64,000 bases of DNA, taken from NCBI GenBank assembly GCA_043765375.1, contig JAYUJH010000039.1, positions 6,225 to 70,224 of the forward strand. Direction: 5' to 3'. A program made the position numbers and the translations under genes. This document shows positions 16,698-25,939 of the stretch, piece after piece. This DNA comes from JAYUJH01 sp043765375 (GTDB lineage: Bacteria > Pseudomonadota > Alphaproteobacteria > Rickettsiales > UBA998). Position 1 is the stretch's first letter. Each line of letters starts with the position of its first letter. A model generated the notes under the pieces. That model ran no database searches. It was not told where the DNA came from and saw only the letters and a program-made list of their open reading frames with translations.

Positions 16698-17492
16698 TTA
16701 ATGCGCAACTTTTGTGAATAATCGCAAAAAATTGGCAGTTGTTGCACCCGCCACTTCATCATAAGAAATATTTTTCAATTCCGCCACTTTCGCACAAACA
16801 TGATGCGTAAAAGCAGGTTCATTGCGCCCCCCCCTATGTGGAATTGGCGCAAGATATGGAGAATCTGTTTCAATTAACAACCTCTCAAGCGGCAATTCTC
16901 GCACGGCTTGTTGCAATATTTCTGCCTTCTTGAATGTCACAATTCCTGAAATTGAAATATATCCACCCATCTCTATCACCGATTTGGCAAAATCCAAGCT
17001 CGCCGTAAAACAATGAATTAGCATCAAAAAAGGGGCAATCGCAAATTGTTGCCGCAATATAGCAAGCACATCATCATCAGCATCACGGGCGTGTATGATG
17101 ATGGGCAGACCAGATTTTTGCGCTGCTTGAATATGATTAATGAAACTATTTTGCTGCGCTTGAATGTTGGAATGTTGATAAAAATAATCAAGCCCCGTTT
17201 CACCAATACCAATCACTTTGGAGAGGGCTGCACATTCCAACAATTCCGCTACAGTGACTAGTTCATTCGCAGCATCGTTAGTGTTATGCGGGTGGACGCC
17301 GACCGAACAATAAATATTTTCATGCGCAATTGCGATTGCATGAACCGCATTAAACTCGCTCATTTTGGTGCATATTGTTTGCATAATCCGCACATTAGCT
17401 GCCTTTGCCCGCTGCAAAATATCAGCGAAATCAGCAACAAACTCATCATAATTCAAATGACAATGCGAATCTATGATATAATTTTCAACCAT
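16698..17492 (-). CDS. TatD-family metal-dependent deoxyribonuclease
   Basis: 264 aa from the ATG at 17492, chosen because MVENYIIDSHCHLNY is the family N-terminus; it overlaps the upstream permease stop by 8 bases. Metal ligands are visible: HCH at the start (DSHCHL), the catalytic Glu in GIGETGLDYFY, His in IIHARDADDD, LIHCFTAS, and the final Asp in IETDSPYLAP. TIM-barrel fold with two metals. TatD/YcfH enzymes act as 3'-5' exonucleases or D-aminoacyl-tRNA-type hydrolases. It forms an operon with the AI-2E-type permease and DUF2066 genes upstream. Confidence 0.95.
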   Translation of the reverse strand: MVENYIIDSHCHLNYDEFVADFADILQRAKAANVRIMQTICTKMSEFNAVHAIAIAHENIYCSVGVHPHNTNDAANELVTVAELLECAALSKVIGIGETGLDYFYQHSNIQAQQNSFINHIQAAQKSGLPIIIHARDADDDVLAILRQQFAIAPFLMLIHCFTASLDFAKSVIEMGGYISISGIVTFKKAEILQQAVRELPLERLLIETDSPYLAPIPHRGGRNEPAFTHHVCAKVAELKNISYDEVAGATTANFLRLFTKVAH

Positions 17493-18543
17493 GATAAAAC
17501 TCACTATTTTTATATTGTGCAATCGCAAATCTCAGTAACACACCAAGCACAGCGGCGAGTGGCACGGCAATCAACACACCAACAAAACCGAGAATTGCGC
17601 CACCTGCCATCATACCGAAAATCAACCATAACGGGTTAAGTCCCACATGTTTTCCAACCAACCGTGGCGTTAAAACATAGCCCTCCAGTACCTGCCCGAT
17701 GATGAAAACTCCAGCAACTAATGCAACTGATTGGATTTCATCAAAATGCACAAATGCAACGCATAACGCAATCAAAGCACTGGCGATTGTGCCTATAAAT
17801 GGAATTATAATCATTGCACCAGACATAATCGCAATCAACAATGAATATGGCAATCCAATTGCGGCAAGTGCCACGGCGTAATATAGCACCAAAGTGAATA
17901 TCACATTTAATGTGCCACGCAAAAAAGCGGCTATAGTTCGGTCAATTTCTTGCATTTGTAGGCGAATAATTGGTGCATATTGATGTGGTAATAAATCATC
18001 AATTTTTGTGACTAATTTGTCCCAATCACGTAATAGATAAAATGAAACAAGCGGGGTGATGAGCATCAACCCAATAAAATTAACAAAATTAAAACTGGAT
18101 TTAAGCAATCCTTGCATCACCTCAACTATGATATTTTTAGCATAATTAGTTATCTCAGCGGTCACGCCTGAAACCGCTTTATCCGCATCAATATGGAAAT
18201 TATCGGATATTTTCTGCAAATGTTTAGCATAATTATCCTGTAATATAGTTAGATATTGCGGGGTTGAAGCAAATAATAGCTCCAATTGGTCGCCAATTAA
18301 TGGCACAAGGGCGATGATACTTGCGATTAATGTAACAAAAAATCCAACTGATATAATACTTGTTGCTAATGTGCGGTTCAGCCCCTTGCGCTCCAACTTA
18401 TCCGCCAGAGGGTCAAGCATATAAGCAGCCCCCATACCCAACAAAAATGGGAGCAATATTGTGCTAATCAGGCTTATGAACCAGCCAAACAGCAAAATCA
18501 CCACCAACCAAAATATTATATGTGATTTATTTTGTAACATCAA
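17485..18543 (-). CDS. AI-2E family transporter / PerM-like permease
   Basis: 352 aa with about seven to eight transmembrane helices: two at the N-terminus (IIFWLVVILLFGWFISLIS), a central soluble/amphipathic section (about 75-150), and five or more in the second half. Family motifs include FLLGMGAAYMLDPLADKLER near the N-terminus, PYSLLIAIMSGAMIIIPFIG and GLNPLWLIFGMMAGGAILGF near the C-terminus. Members export AI-2 or act as Na+/H+ or other exchangers; the substrate here is unknown. It begins 3 bases after the DUF2066 stop and overlaps tatD, so all three are co-translated. Confidence 0.92.
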   Translation of the reverse strand: MMLQNKSHIIFWLVVILLFGWFISLISTILLPFLLGMGAAYMLDPLADKLERKGLNRTLATSIISVGFFVTLIASIIALVPLIGDQLELLFASTPQYLTILQDNYAKHLQKISDNFHIDADKAVSGVTAEITNYAKNIIVEVMQGLLKSSFNFVNFIGLMLITPLVSFYLLRDWDKLVTKIDDLLPHQYAPIIRLQMQEIDRTIAAFLRGTLNVIFTLVLYYAVALAAIGLPYSLLIAIMSGAMIIIPFIGTIASALIALCVAFVHFDEIQSVALVAGVFIIGQVLEGYVLTPRLVGKHVGLNPLWLIFGMMAGGAILGFVGVLIAVPLAAVLGVLLRFAIAQYKNSEFYHG

Positions 18544-18546
18544 ACT

Positions 18547-19782
18547 TCACCTCGCCATGGAAGATGGAACATGCACCACCCAATATTCATGCATATCGTT
18601 AATTTCAAACCCTCGCTCCAACAAAGATTTACGAATGATTTGTGCGTCACCTTTATATAATATAGTTGCTTGCGCCATTTGCACACCCACTGCGCCTAAA
18701 TCTAGCCTCTCCAAATTAGGCAATCCCCGCATGGAATCCAACATATAACGCCATTGCTTGCCATTGGTGAACTCTGCCCGCACCACAATTGCTTTAAGTT
18801 GATTTGCTTTGCTTTCCCCAAATAAACTATAATCAGCTTTTTGTTTCTTCAATTTCAACGCAATCACATTAGCTGCCCGCTTAAGCATTGCCTCCAAAGT
18901 TTCAAATGATGATTGTTGTTTGAAATTAAAATCCAAACTCTCAGCTGCTTCACCTGCACGCCATAATTTCACTTGTAGCGAATTATCAATCCCTGTTGTA
19001 GCGGTTGCACTCGCTTTGGAGCTTATTTTTGCATAAGCAATCACCACATTTCTAGTGCCATAACGCCTTGCCATGCTTGCCAAACTTTGCTTTTCCCCTG
19101 CGATAACTGATTGTGGATTTAACATATTTTGATCCCGCACATCGCCAAATGGCATAACAAAATCCCCCCGTCCAACTTCCAGCGCAACATCATTGAGGGC
19201 ATATCGCCATTGATTACCCTTTTCAAATAATAATATCTGATTACCCATATCATAAACGGGAATAATTAATAGCCCATCACCTGTTGGGTCTGCATCGTCA
19301 TCATTTTGCTGTTCAATTCCGATGATATTATTGATTTTTTCCGCATTAAAACGGTAAATAATATCCGCCTCATAACTGCCATCTTTTGCCACTTCTCGGT
19401 TGATGGTATATGAAACTAAATATTCGTTCAAATCCTCCTTGCCTTGTTTGCTGGCAATTAAATTACGATAAATATTGCGGGCATTATTTGGAGATAATTT
19501 ATTTATCACCTGATAAAAAGCCTGTTTTTGTCCATCATAAATTGCCATTTTTTTAACGGCTTCCGCATTTTGGCTGTCACCAATGGCGGTGTTTGTAGCA
19601 ATATTTGCCGTGGTGGTGATTGGAATCTCTATAACCTTAGATTTCACCGGAACGGGTTTCACTAGAACGGGCTTCACTGGAACAGATTTTCCTAAAGCTG
19701 GCTCGGCAACTGCTAAGCCATAAACCGCCAAATCAAACAAAACGCACCATAACAACATTATAAATATTGACTTTATTTTCAT
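18547..19782 (-). CDS. DUF2066-domain exported protein
   Basis: 411 aa. An N-terminal signal peptide (hydrophobic to about residue 26) is followed by a Val-Pro-Lys repeat region (VPVKPVLVKPVPVK), then the DUF2066 domain: YDGQKQAFYQVINKL, the YRNLIASKQGKEDLNEYLV region and RYGTRNVVIAYAKI. The C-terminal part ends in an ACT-like strand pattern. It is divergent from purM and upstream of an AI-2E permease, the arrangement usual in Rhodospirillales-like Alphaproteobacteria. The function of DUF2066 is unknown; periplasmic location is inferred. Confidence 0.88.
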   Translation of the reverse strand: MKIKSIFIMLLWCVLFDLAVYGLAVAEPALGKSVPVKPVLVKPVPVKSKVIEIPITTTANIATNTAIGDSQNAEAVKKMAIYDGQKQAFYQVINKLSPNNARNIYRNLIASKQGKEDLNEYLVSYTINREVAKDGSYEADIIYRFNAEKINNIIGIEQQNDDDADPTGDGLLIIPVYDMGNQILLFEKGNQWRYALNDVALEVGRGDFVMPFGDVRDQNMLNPQSVIAGEKQSLASMARRYGTRNVVIAYAKISSKASATATTGIDNSLQVKLWRAGEAAESLDFNFKQQSSFETLEAMLKRAANVIALKLKKQKADYSLFGESKANQLKAIVVRAEFTNGKQWRYMLDSMRGLPNLERLDLGAVGVQMAQATILYKGDAQIIRKSLLERGFEINDMHEYWVVHVPSSMAR

Positions 19783-19859
19783 ATCTAATATCTTTAACCT
19801 AAATCAAATTAAATAACAAATATTTATGCGAAACTTTAGCGAAATATTGGGATATAAAA

Positions 19860-20990
19860 ATGGAAGATAATAGTAAAAAAACAACTTATTCTGACGCAGG
19901 GGTGAATATTAATGCGGGTTATGATTTGGTGGAGCGCATCAAACCACTCGCCAAAGCAACTAACCGAGCAGGAGTTATGGGCGGGATTGGTGGTTTTGGT
20001 GGATTATTTGACCTCAAAGCAGCAGGATATGAAGATTGTGTGCTGGTTTCCGCCACAGATGGCGTCGGCACAAAGCTGAAATTAGCGCAAGCAACGCATA
20101 ATCATGCAACAATTGGGGTTGACCTTGTGGCAATGTGCGTGAATGATTTGCTTGCACAAGCGGCTGAGCCATTGTTTTTTCTGGATTATTTTGCCTGTGG
20201 TGCATTGGATATTGAAGTTGCAACCGCAGTTATTGCAGGAATTGCCGAGGGTTGCAAGCAAGCTGGTTGCGCATTAATTGGTGGAGAAACGGCGGAAATG
20301 CCCTCTATGTATCATGATGGAGAATATGATTTAGCAGGATTTGCCGTTGGTGCAGCTAACCGAGGCGAATTGCTCCCCAAAAAACATGCCATGCAAGCAG
20401 GTGATGCGCTGATTGGGCTTGCATCTAGCGGGGTGCATAGCAATGGTTATTCACTAGTGCGTCGCTTGCTTGATAATGCGGGGCTTGGTTATGATGACAT
20501 AGCACCTTGGAGCGTATTGCTGGAAAGTGATGAGGACGCAGCAAAACCCTTGAGTTTCGCTGACGCATTCCTTGTGCCTACTCGTATTTATGTGCGCTCT
20601 GTGTTGCCATTAATGCGCCAAAATGATGCAATTAAAGGCTTTGCGCATATCACTGGCGGAGGATTAACGGAAAATATACCCCGTATCTTACCTGATAATT
20701 TATACGCATCTATCAATTGCAACTCATGGGTTGTGCCTGCAATGTTTGGCTGGTTGGCGCAAACTGGTAACTTAAATGATGCTGATATGGTTGGAACTTT
20801 TAATTGTGGAATTGGCGCAGTGCTGGCAGTCGCCGCGGGTGAACGTGAAACAATTATGCAACAATTGCGTGATAATGGCGAACAGGTTTATCATATTGGT
20901 GAACTGAAAAAGCGTGAACATGATGCAATCACATCTAGCTCAATCACATCTAGCCCAATAATATTTAGTGGAGCTTTGCAATATGAATGA
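19860..20990 (+). CDS. purM: Phosphoribosylformylglycinamidine cyclo-ligase
   Basis: 376 aa. It closes the imidazole ring (FGAM to AIR) in purine synthesis. Motifs of the PurM fold are clear: TYSDAGVNINAGYDLVERIK, LVSATDGVGTKLKLAQ, GVDLVAMCVNDLLAQAAEPL, LIGGETAEMPSMY, SSGVHSNGYSLVRR and AHITGGGLTENIPRIL. The C-terminus carries a short tandem duplication (ITSSSITSSPI). The stop overlaps the purN start by 8 bases. Confidence 0.98.
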   Translation: MEDNSKKTTYSDAGVNINAGYDLVERIKPLAKATNRAGVMGGIGGFGGLFDLKAAGYEDCVLVSATDGVGTKLKLAQATHNHATIGVDLVAMCVNDLLAQAAEPLFFLDYFACGALDIEVATAVIAGIAEGCKQAGCALIGGETAEMPSMYHDGEYDLAGFAVGAANRGELLPKKHAMQAGDALIGLASSGVHSNGYSLVRRLLDNAGLGYDDIAPWSVLLESDEDAAKPLSFADAFLVPTRIYVRSVLPLMRQNDAIKGFAHITGGGLTENIPRILPDNLYASINCNSWVVPAMFGWLAQTGNLNDADMVGTFNCGIGAVLAVAAGERETIMQQLRDNGEQVYHIGELKKREHDAITSSSITSSPIIFSGALQYE

Positions 20991-21615
20991 AGCGATTATT
21001 GTGACGCAAAAAGCTAAGGTTGCGGTGCTTATTTCTGGTAATGGCTCAAACCTGCAAGCCCTGATTGATGCTTGCGAAAAGCCAAATATTGAGGATAATT
21101 CTGATTATCCCGCAGAAATTGCCTTGGTTATCTCCAACAAACCAAATGCTTATGGTTTAGTGCGGGCGAAAAACCATAATATTACAACTTGCGTTTTGTC
21201 ACAAAATGATTATGCTAATCGTGAAGATTTTGATGCTGCCATTCACCAACAATTAATTGCAGCAAATATTGATATTGTTTGTTTGGCGGGTTTTATGCGC
21301 CTATTAACTCCAGCTTTTGTGGCAAAATGGCAAGGAAGAATGTTGAATATTCACCCATCTTTGCTGCCCGATTATAAAGGCTTAAACACCCACGCCCGAG
21401 TTCTTGCCAATGGTGAAACAAAAACAGGGGCAACAGTGCATCATGTGGTAGCAGAAATGGACGCAGGCGAGATAATAATACAACAATCAGTTGCAATTGC
21501 CGCTGATGATGATGCGCAAACACTCCAACAAAAAGTGCATATATTGGAATACATAATATACCCTAAAGCATTGAAAAAAATAGTAACTCAATATATTAAT
21601 GACAGGTCAAAATGA
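20983..21615 (+). CDS. purN: Phosphoribosylglycinamide formyltransferase
   Basis: 210 aa from the ATG at 20983, inside the end of purM (ATGAATGA). It formylates GAR with 10-formyl-THF. Motifs are VLISGNGSNLQALID (phosphate loop), LAGFMRLL, the catalytic LNIHPSLLP (Asn and His), HHVVAEMDAGEII (catalytic Asp) and the final helix. It is translationally coupled to purM and overlaps the DUF3833 gene by 4 bases (ATGA). Confidence 0.97.
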   Translation: MNEAIIVTQKAKVAVLISGNGSNLQALIDACEKPNIEDNSDYPAEIALVISNKPNAYGLVRAKNHNITTCVLSQNDYANREDFDAAIHQQLIAANIDIVCLAGFMRLLTPAFVAKWQGRMLNIHPSLLPDYKGLNTHARVLANGETKTGATVHHVVAEMDAGEIIIQQSVAIAADDDAQTLQQKVHILEYIIYPKALKKIVTQYINDRSK

Positions 21616-22151
21616 AACATAAACTCAAATTATTATTCAGCTTAATGTTGATTGTTGCAATCACCAGTTGCAGTTCATATGAAACCAAAGATTACGCCGC
21701 CAACAAACCAGTGTTGGATATTCGCCAATATTTGAGTGGAAACGTTACGGCGCACGGCATGATATTTGATTGGAAAGGGAAGGCAACAAGACATTTCATC
21801 GCAACAATCAAGGGGCAGTGGCAAGGCGAAAACGGCACTCTCACCGAGCATTTCACCTTCAGCGACGGCAAAACGCAAGAGCGTATTTGGCAAATCTCAT
21901 TCAACGACAAACATAATTTCACTGCAAAAGCTGGTGATGTCATCGGTGAAGCTGTTGGATCACAACATGGCAATGCAGTCAATATGAGCTATGTTTTGCG
22001 ACATAAGGAAGATGATGGCAGCACCATTGATTTAACCGTTGATGATTGGCTATTTTTAACCAATGAAGGAGTGTTACTCAACCGCACCAAATTATATAAG
22101 TTTGGGATAGAAGTTGGTGAAGTTTTCATCGCATTCACCAAGGAAAAATAA
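21612..22151 (+). CDS. DUF3833 lipoprotein
   Basis: 179 aa. The lipoprotein signal peptide MKHKLKLLFSLMLIVAITSC has the lipobox ITSC. The mature protein is a beta-rich domain matching DUF3833 (LDIRQYLSGNVTAHGMIFDW, GTLTEHFTFSDGKTQERIW, LTVDDWLFL, LNRTKLYKFGIEVGEV). DUF3833 genes often sit beside a short-chain dehydrogenase gene, as here. The molecular role is not established. It overlaps purN by 4 bases and abuts the SDR gene directly. Confidence 0.9.
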   Translation: MKHKLKLLFSLMLIVAITSCSSYETKDYAANKPVLDIRQYLSGNVTAHGMIFDWKGKATRHFIATIKGQWQGENGTLTEHFTFSDGKTQERIWQISFNDKHNFTAKAGDVIGEAVGSQHGNAVNMSYVLRHKEDDGSTIDLTVDDWLFLTNEGVLLNRTKLYKFGIEVGEVFIAFTKEK

Positions 22152-22916
22152 ATGAAAACTAAAATATCCACAAAAATATCTGCCCAAAAAATGTTGGGCA
22201 AGAAAATATGGTTAATTGGGGCAACTCACGGAATTGGTGAAGCATTAACGCATTTATTAGTGGCACAAGGAGCATATATTGGTGCATCTGGCCGCAGCAT
22301 AGAGCAACTAAATGCAATGAGCAGCGCACAAATATTCCCCCTGCCCTGCGATGTCAGCGATTTTGCATCAATTAAATCTGCTTATGATGCTTATATTGAG
22401 CATTTTGGCAAGCCAGATTTCATCATTTATAATGCAGGTTTTTATGAGCCGATGAACAGCTTTTCATTTGATTTGGTGCAAGTTGAACGCATGGTTGATG
22501 TGAACTTGATGGGTGCAATCCGTGTGGCAAACATTGCCCTGCCTGAAATGCAGCACGGAACATTTGCGTTGGTTGGCAGTGTTGCGGGCTATCGTGGGCT
22601 GCCAAACGCTTTTGGTTATGGCTTGAGCAAAGCTGGAATTATTCATATGGCGGAAAATATTCGCCAAGATTTGGGCAAGCGTGATGTGCGGGTGCAAATT
22701 ATTAATCCAGGGTTTGTGCAAACTCGTTTAACTGCAAAAAATAATTTCAAAATGCCATTTTGTATCACCTCAGAGGCAGCAGCGAAGCATATTTTGCGGG
22801 GGCTAGAGCGTGGCAATTATGAAACTCATTTTCCCAAGGCTTTCACTTTGCCACTAAAATTGATAAGCGCATTACCGTCACGTTTATATTTTTGGATATC
22901 CGCCAAGATTCTTTAG
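22152..22916 (+). CDS. Short-chain dehydrogenase/reductase (SDR)
   Basis: 254 aa. Classical SDR: cofactor loop IGATHGIGEAL (TGxxxGIG type) near residue 22, the strand motif YNAGFYEP (NAG), catalytic Ser in LVGSVAGYRG, and Tyr/Lys in YGLSK, followed by INPGFVQTRLT. The loop region after the first strand lacks an acidic residue and has GRS, which points to NADP(H). The substrate is unknown. It is coupled to DUF3833 and is the last gene of the purM operon; it ends 10 bases from the convergent waaA. Confidence 0.93.
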   Translation: MKTKISTKISAQKMLGKKIWLIGATHGIGEALTHLLVAQGAYIGASGRSIEQLNAMSSAQIFPLPCDVSDFASIKSAYDAYIEHFGKPDFIIYNAGFYEPMNSFSFDLVQVERMVDVNLMGAIRVANIALPEMQHGTFALVGSVAGYRGLPNAFGYGLSKAGIIHMAENIRQDLGKRDVRVQIINPGFVQTRLTAKNNFKMPFCITSEAAAKHILRGLERGNYETHFPKAFTLPLKLISALPSRLYFWISAKIL

Positions 22917-22926
22917 AGGATTAAAA

Positions 22927-24195
22927 TTATTGTGATATTTCACGCAACATTGGAGTGATTTCTTGCAAAATATGCTCCATCACATGTTGATTTTCACGAG
23001 CGACATCAAGTGCATTATGCGCCATTTGTTGATGCAAACGATGGTCACTCAGCAAATTATCAACCGCAGATTGCAACTCCTCCTCGCTATCAACACAAAT
23101 AGCAGCATTATTTTTCTCCATCACTTCGCAAAACTCAAGGAAATTATTCATATAATTGCCATAAATTATAGCACAACCAAGCCGTGCAGCCTCTAGCGGA
23201 TTTTGCCCGCCATGCGCAACCAACGACCCGCCTATAAACGCAATTTCCGTTAGGCGATAAAATAATCCCATCTCTCCCATCGTATCACCAACGTAAATAT
23301 CTACATTATCATCAATATTTTGCGCTTTGCTACGCTGTGCAATATTCAAACTCATTTGCATCAATTCCGCTGCAATCTCATCACCACGAGCATTATGGCG
23401 TGGCACGATTATTGTCAAAAGATCTGGATATTTTTCCTGTAATTTCAGGTGGATATTCGCCGCAATCACCTCCTCCCCAGCGTGAGTGCTTGCCGCCAAC
23501 CATACGGGGCGATCCGCAATTTGATTAGCGATATTTCTCACCATTATTTCATCAACAGATAAAGCGGGGGCAGAGAACTTTAAGTTACCATATTCTAATA
23601 TATTACTCGCACCAAGCTGCTGAAAACGCAACGCATCAGCCTCGCTTTTGGCAAAAATCATGGTGAAACTTTGCAACATTTGCGCACAAAAACCACGAGC
23701 CATACGCCATTTTTTTGCTGATTTCTCAGAAATACGCCCATTGAGCAAAATTGCTTTCACTTGACGACGGCGCAAACCATGCAACATATTTGGCCATAAT
23801 TCGGAATCCACAAAAAACGCAATTTTTGGCTGCCAATGGCACAAAAATCTCCGCACAGCTATGTGGGTATCCAGCGGTGCAAATTGATGGAAAACTCTCT
23901 CGGGCAGTTGCTTGGAAAAATGTTTCGCTGATGTGAGCGTAACAGTAGTTAATAATATATAAATATTAGGATAATCATCATGAATGCGCTTGATTAATGG
24001 CATCACAGATTGCGCCTCCCCCATACTCGCTGCATGAACCCAAATGACCGCATTATTTGGCTTTGGCAGGTTTGCTATCCCATATCGTTCTCGCAAGCGG
24101 GCTTTGTCTTCCTTGCCTTGCTTAACGCGACTTTGCAAATATATTGGAATAAATGGCGTAATTAACCACGTCATCAACCGATATATGATAAACAT
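22927..24195 (-). CDS. waaA: 3-deoxy-D-manno-octulosonic acid transferase
   Basis: 422 aa, GT30 family. It adds KDO to lipid IV-A at the inner membrane during LPS assembly. An N-terminal anchor helix is followed by KARLRERYGI, VIWVHAASMGEAQSVMPLI (with the catalytic Glu), FVDSELWPNMLHGL, the second-domain motifs WLAASTHAGEEVI and VPRHNARGDEI, and GGSLVAHGGQNPLEAARLGC. It is the last gene of truB-rpsO-queF-waaA, beginning at the base after the queF stop. It implies an outer membrane with KDO-containing LPS. Confidence 0.96.
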   Translation of the reverse strand: MFIIYRLMTWLITPFIPIYLQSRVKQGKEDKARLRERYGIANLPKPNNAVIWVHAASMGEAQSVMPLIKRIHDDYPNIYILLTTVTLTSAKHFSKQLPERVFHQFAPLDTHIAVRRFLCHWQPKIAFFVDSELWPNMLHGLRRRQVKAILLNGRISEKSAKKWRMARGFCAQMLQSFTMIFAKSEADALRFQQLGASNILEYGNLKFSAPALSVDEIMVRNIANQIADRPVWLAASTHAGEEVIAANIHLKLQEKYPDLLTIIVPRHNARGDEIAAELMQMSLNIAQRSKAQNIDDNVDIYVGDTMGEMGLFYRLTEIAFIGGSLVAHGGQNPLEAARLGCAIIYGNYMNNFLEFCEVMEKNNAAICVDSEEELQSAVDNLLSDHRLHQQMAHNALDVARENQHVMEHILQEITPMLREISQ

Positions 24196-24648
24196 TTAGC
24201 CACGTCCACGATATGGCAAAACTTCCAGCGGTGCAATCCAAACGCTTTTAGGTGCATCAGCTGTTTGAAAAAACACGTCAATCGGAATACCACCTCTAGG
24301 ATACCAATAAGCTGCCAAACGCAACCAAGCTGGGTCAATCTTTGCAATAATCCGTTTAGCAATATCCACGCTGCACGCTTCATGAAAATCACCATGGTTG
24401 CGATATGAACTAAGCAACAATTTTAATGATTTGCTTTCCACAATATACGCCCTTGGCACATAATCAATCACAATATGCGCAAAGTCTGGTTGCCCTGTTA
24501 ATGGGCAAAGCGAGGTGAATTCAGGGCAGGTGAAACGCACAGAATAATCCACATTTGGGTGAGGATTTTTCACACGCTCCAACTCTGCTTCACTGGGAGA
24601 TTTTGGCAGGGCAGTTTGGCTGCCGAGCTGGGTTAACGCATCATACAT
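24196..24648 (-). CDS. queF: NADPH-dependent 7-cyano-7-deazaguanine reductase
   Basis: 150 aa, the short single-domain (B. subtilis-like) form. It reduces preQ0 to preQ1 in queuosine synthesis. The catalytic Cys48 lies in [17 protein letters not shown], and the NADPH-binding motif is [15 protein letters not shown] followed by DFHE. The C-terminus has the [12 protein letters not shown] motif. queE of the same pathway is found at 51851-52519. It starts 2 bases after the rpsO stop. Confidence 0.96.
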   Translation of the reverse strand: MYDALTQLGSQTALPKSPSEAELERVKNPHPNVDYSVRFTCPEFTSLCPLTGQPDFAHIVIDYVPRAYIVESKSLKLLLSSYRNHGDFHEACSVDIAKRIIAKIDPAWLRLAAYWYPRGGIPIDVFFQTADAPKSVWIAPLEVLPYRGRG

Positions 24649-24650
24649 GC

Positions 24651-24920
24651 TTATTTACGAATACCCAAACGTGTGATAATTTTCTTATAACGATCTTCGC
24701 TAACGCCTTTAACATAATCCAACAAACGGCGACGACGACCAACCAAAATCAGCAATCCACGTCGTGAATTATGATCCTTCTTATGCGTCTTAAAATGCTC
24801 CGTCAAGTTGGTGATGCGCTCTGTTAGCACCGCAATTTGCACTTCGGGCGAGCCTGTGTCACCTTCTTTAGTGGCAAAATCTTTGGTTACTTGTAATTTT
24901 CTTTCAGCTGTAATCGACAT
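24651..24920 (-). CDS. rpsO: 30S ribosomal protein S15
   Basis: 89 aa from the second of two adjacent ATGs (24920), which gives the best spacing from GGAG. Motifs are [25 protein letters not shown], the [20 protein letters not shown] 16S rRNA-binding segment and RLGIRK at the end. It sits downstream of truB, as in most bacteria, although in this genome this pair is separated from rimP-nusA-infB-rbfA. Confidence 0.99.
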   Translation of the reverse strand: MSITAERKLQVTKDFATKEGDTGSPEVQIAVLTERITNLTEHFKTHKKDHNSRRGLLILVGRRRRLLDYVKGVSEDRYKKIITRLGIRK

Positions 24921-24929
24921 CATATACTC

Positions 24930-25877
24930 CTATATGTTAAAAATACGCAAAGGAACTAACGCCCTATCTCGCCGATTAACTAGTGCAAAAAATGCGCCGT
25001 CTGACCAAGCCTGATAAAGCTCTGCATCACTTTCCGCATCATCATGAAACGCTGAAAGCGAAACATAACAATGGTGTCCATGGCGCAACCTTGTTGCCTG
25101 CATATTGTCAAGCGTAACCGCAGGGATGTCGTCTAGCGCACGCTCAACTGGTGTTAAGATATCCTCAAAATGAGATTTATCATCATTTGCATTCATAACA
25201 TATTTTTCTAAATTGTCTAGAGAAATCGCATCTTGCTCATAAAATCCACCAACACGGGTGCGGCGCAATTCGCAAACATGGGCAAATCCACCGAGCGACA
25301 AAGCGATATCACGAGCGAGCGAACGAACATATGTCCCCTTGCCACATTCTGCTACAAAAACCGCATGATCCGCATCAATCCGTTCCAACATTTTGAAACT
25401 ATGCACAATCACAGGGCGAGGCTGCAAAACCACCTCCTCCCCTGCCCGTGCTAAATCATAAGCCCGTTCACCATTTATTTTTAAGGCACTAAAAGTTGGT
25501 GGCAATTGCTGAATATCACCCGTATAATGTGGCAAAATCGCATTAATCGCCTCATCTGTGGGGCGGGCTGCATTTTCATGCAACACCTCGCCTTCCGCAT
25601 CATCAGTGGTTGTTTGTTGCCCAAACTTCACCGTGAACACATATTCTTTGCGAGCTTCCATCAGATACTGCACTGTTTTGGTTGCCTCACCCAAGGCAAG
25701 CGGCAATATTCCTGTTGCTAAAGGATCAAGCGTGCCTGCATGTCCAATTTTTGCGGGGGATAATAATCTTTTAACCGCATTCACCGCCCCTGTTGAAGTC
25801 ATATCAAATGGTTTATCTAGATTAATCCAACCATTCAAATGGTTTTTAACATGTTTTTGTTGTCTATTATCATTCAT
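24930..25877 (-). CDS. truB: tRNA pseudouridine(55) synthase
   Basis: 315 aa. It makes pseudouridine 55 in the T-loop of tRNAs. Motifs are GWINLDKPFDMTS, KIGHAGTLDPLATGILPLAL with catalytic Asp51, YVFTVKFGQQTTTDDAEGEV, PPTFSALKINGERAYDLAR and the GTYVRSLARDI segment. The gene starts the operon truB-rpsO-queF-waaA. Confidence 0.98.
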   Translation of the reverse strand: MNDNRQQKHVKNHLNGWINLDKPFDMTSTGAVNAVKRLLSPAKIGHAGTLDPLATGILPLALGEATKTVQYLMEARKEYVFTVKFGQQTTTDDAEGEVLHENAARPTDEAINAILPHYTGDIQQLPPTFSALKINGERAYDLARAGEEVVLQPRPVIVHSFKMLERIDADHAVFVAECGKGTYVRSLARDIALSLGGFAHVCELRRTRVGGFYEQDAISLDNLEKYVMNANDDKSHFEDILTPVERALDDIPAVTLDNMQATRLRHGHHCYVSLSAFHDDAESDAELYQAWSDGAFFALVNRRDRALVPLRIFNI

Positions 25878-25939
25878 TATGCCTCATTAACAAAAAATAT
25901 TTACTATTACAACTGATAAATATTTAAGTTTGGGCTGTG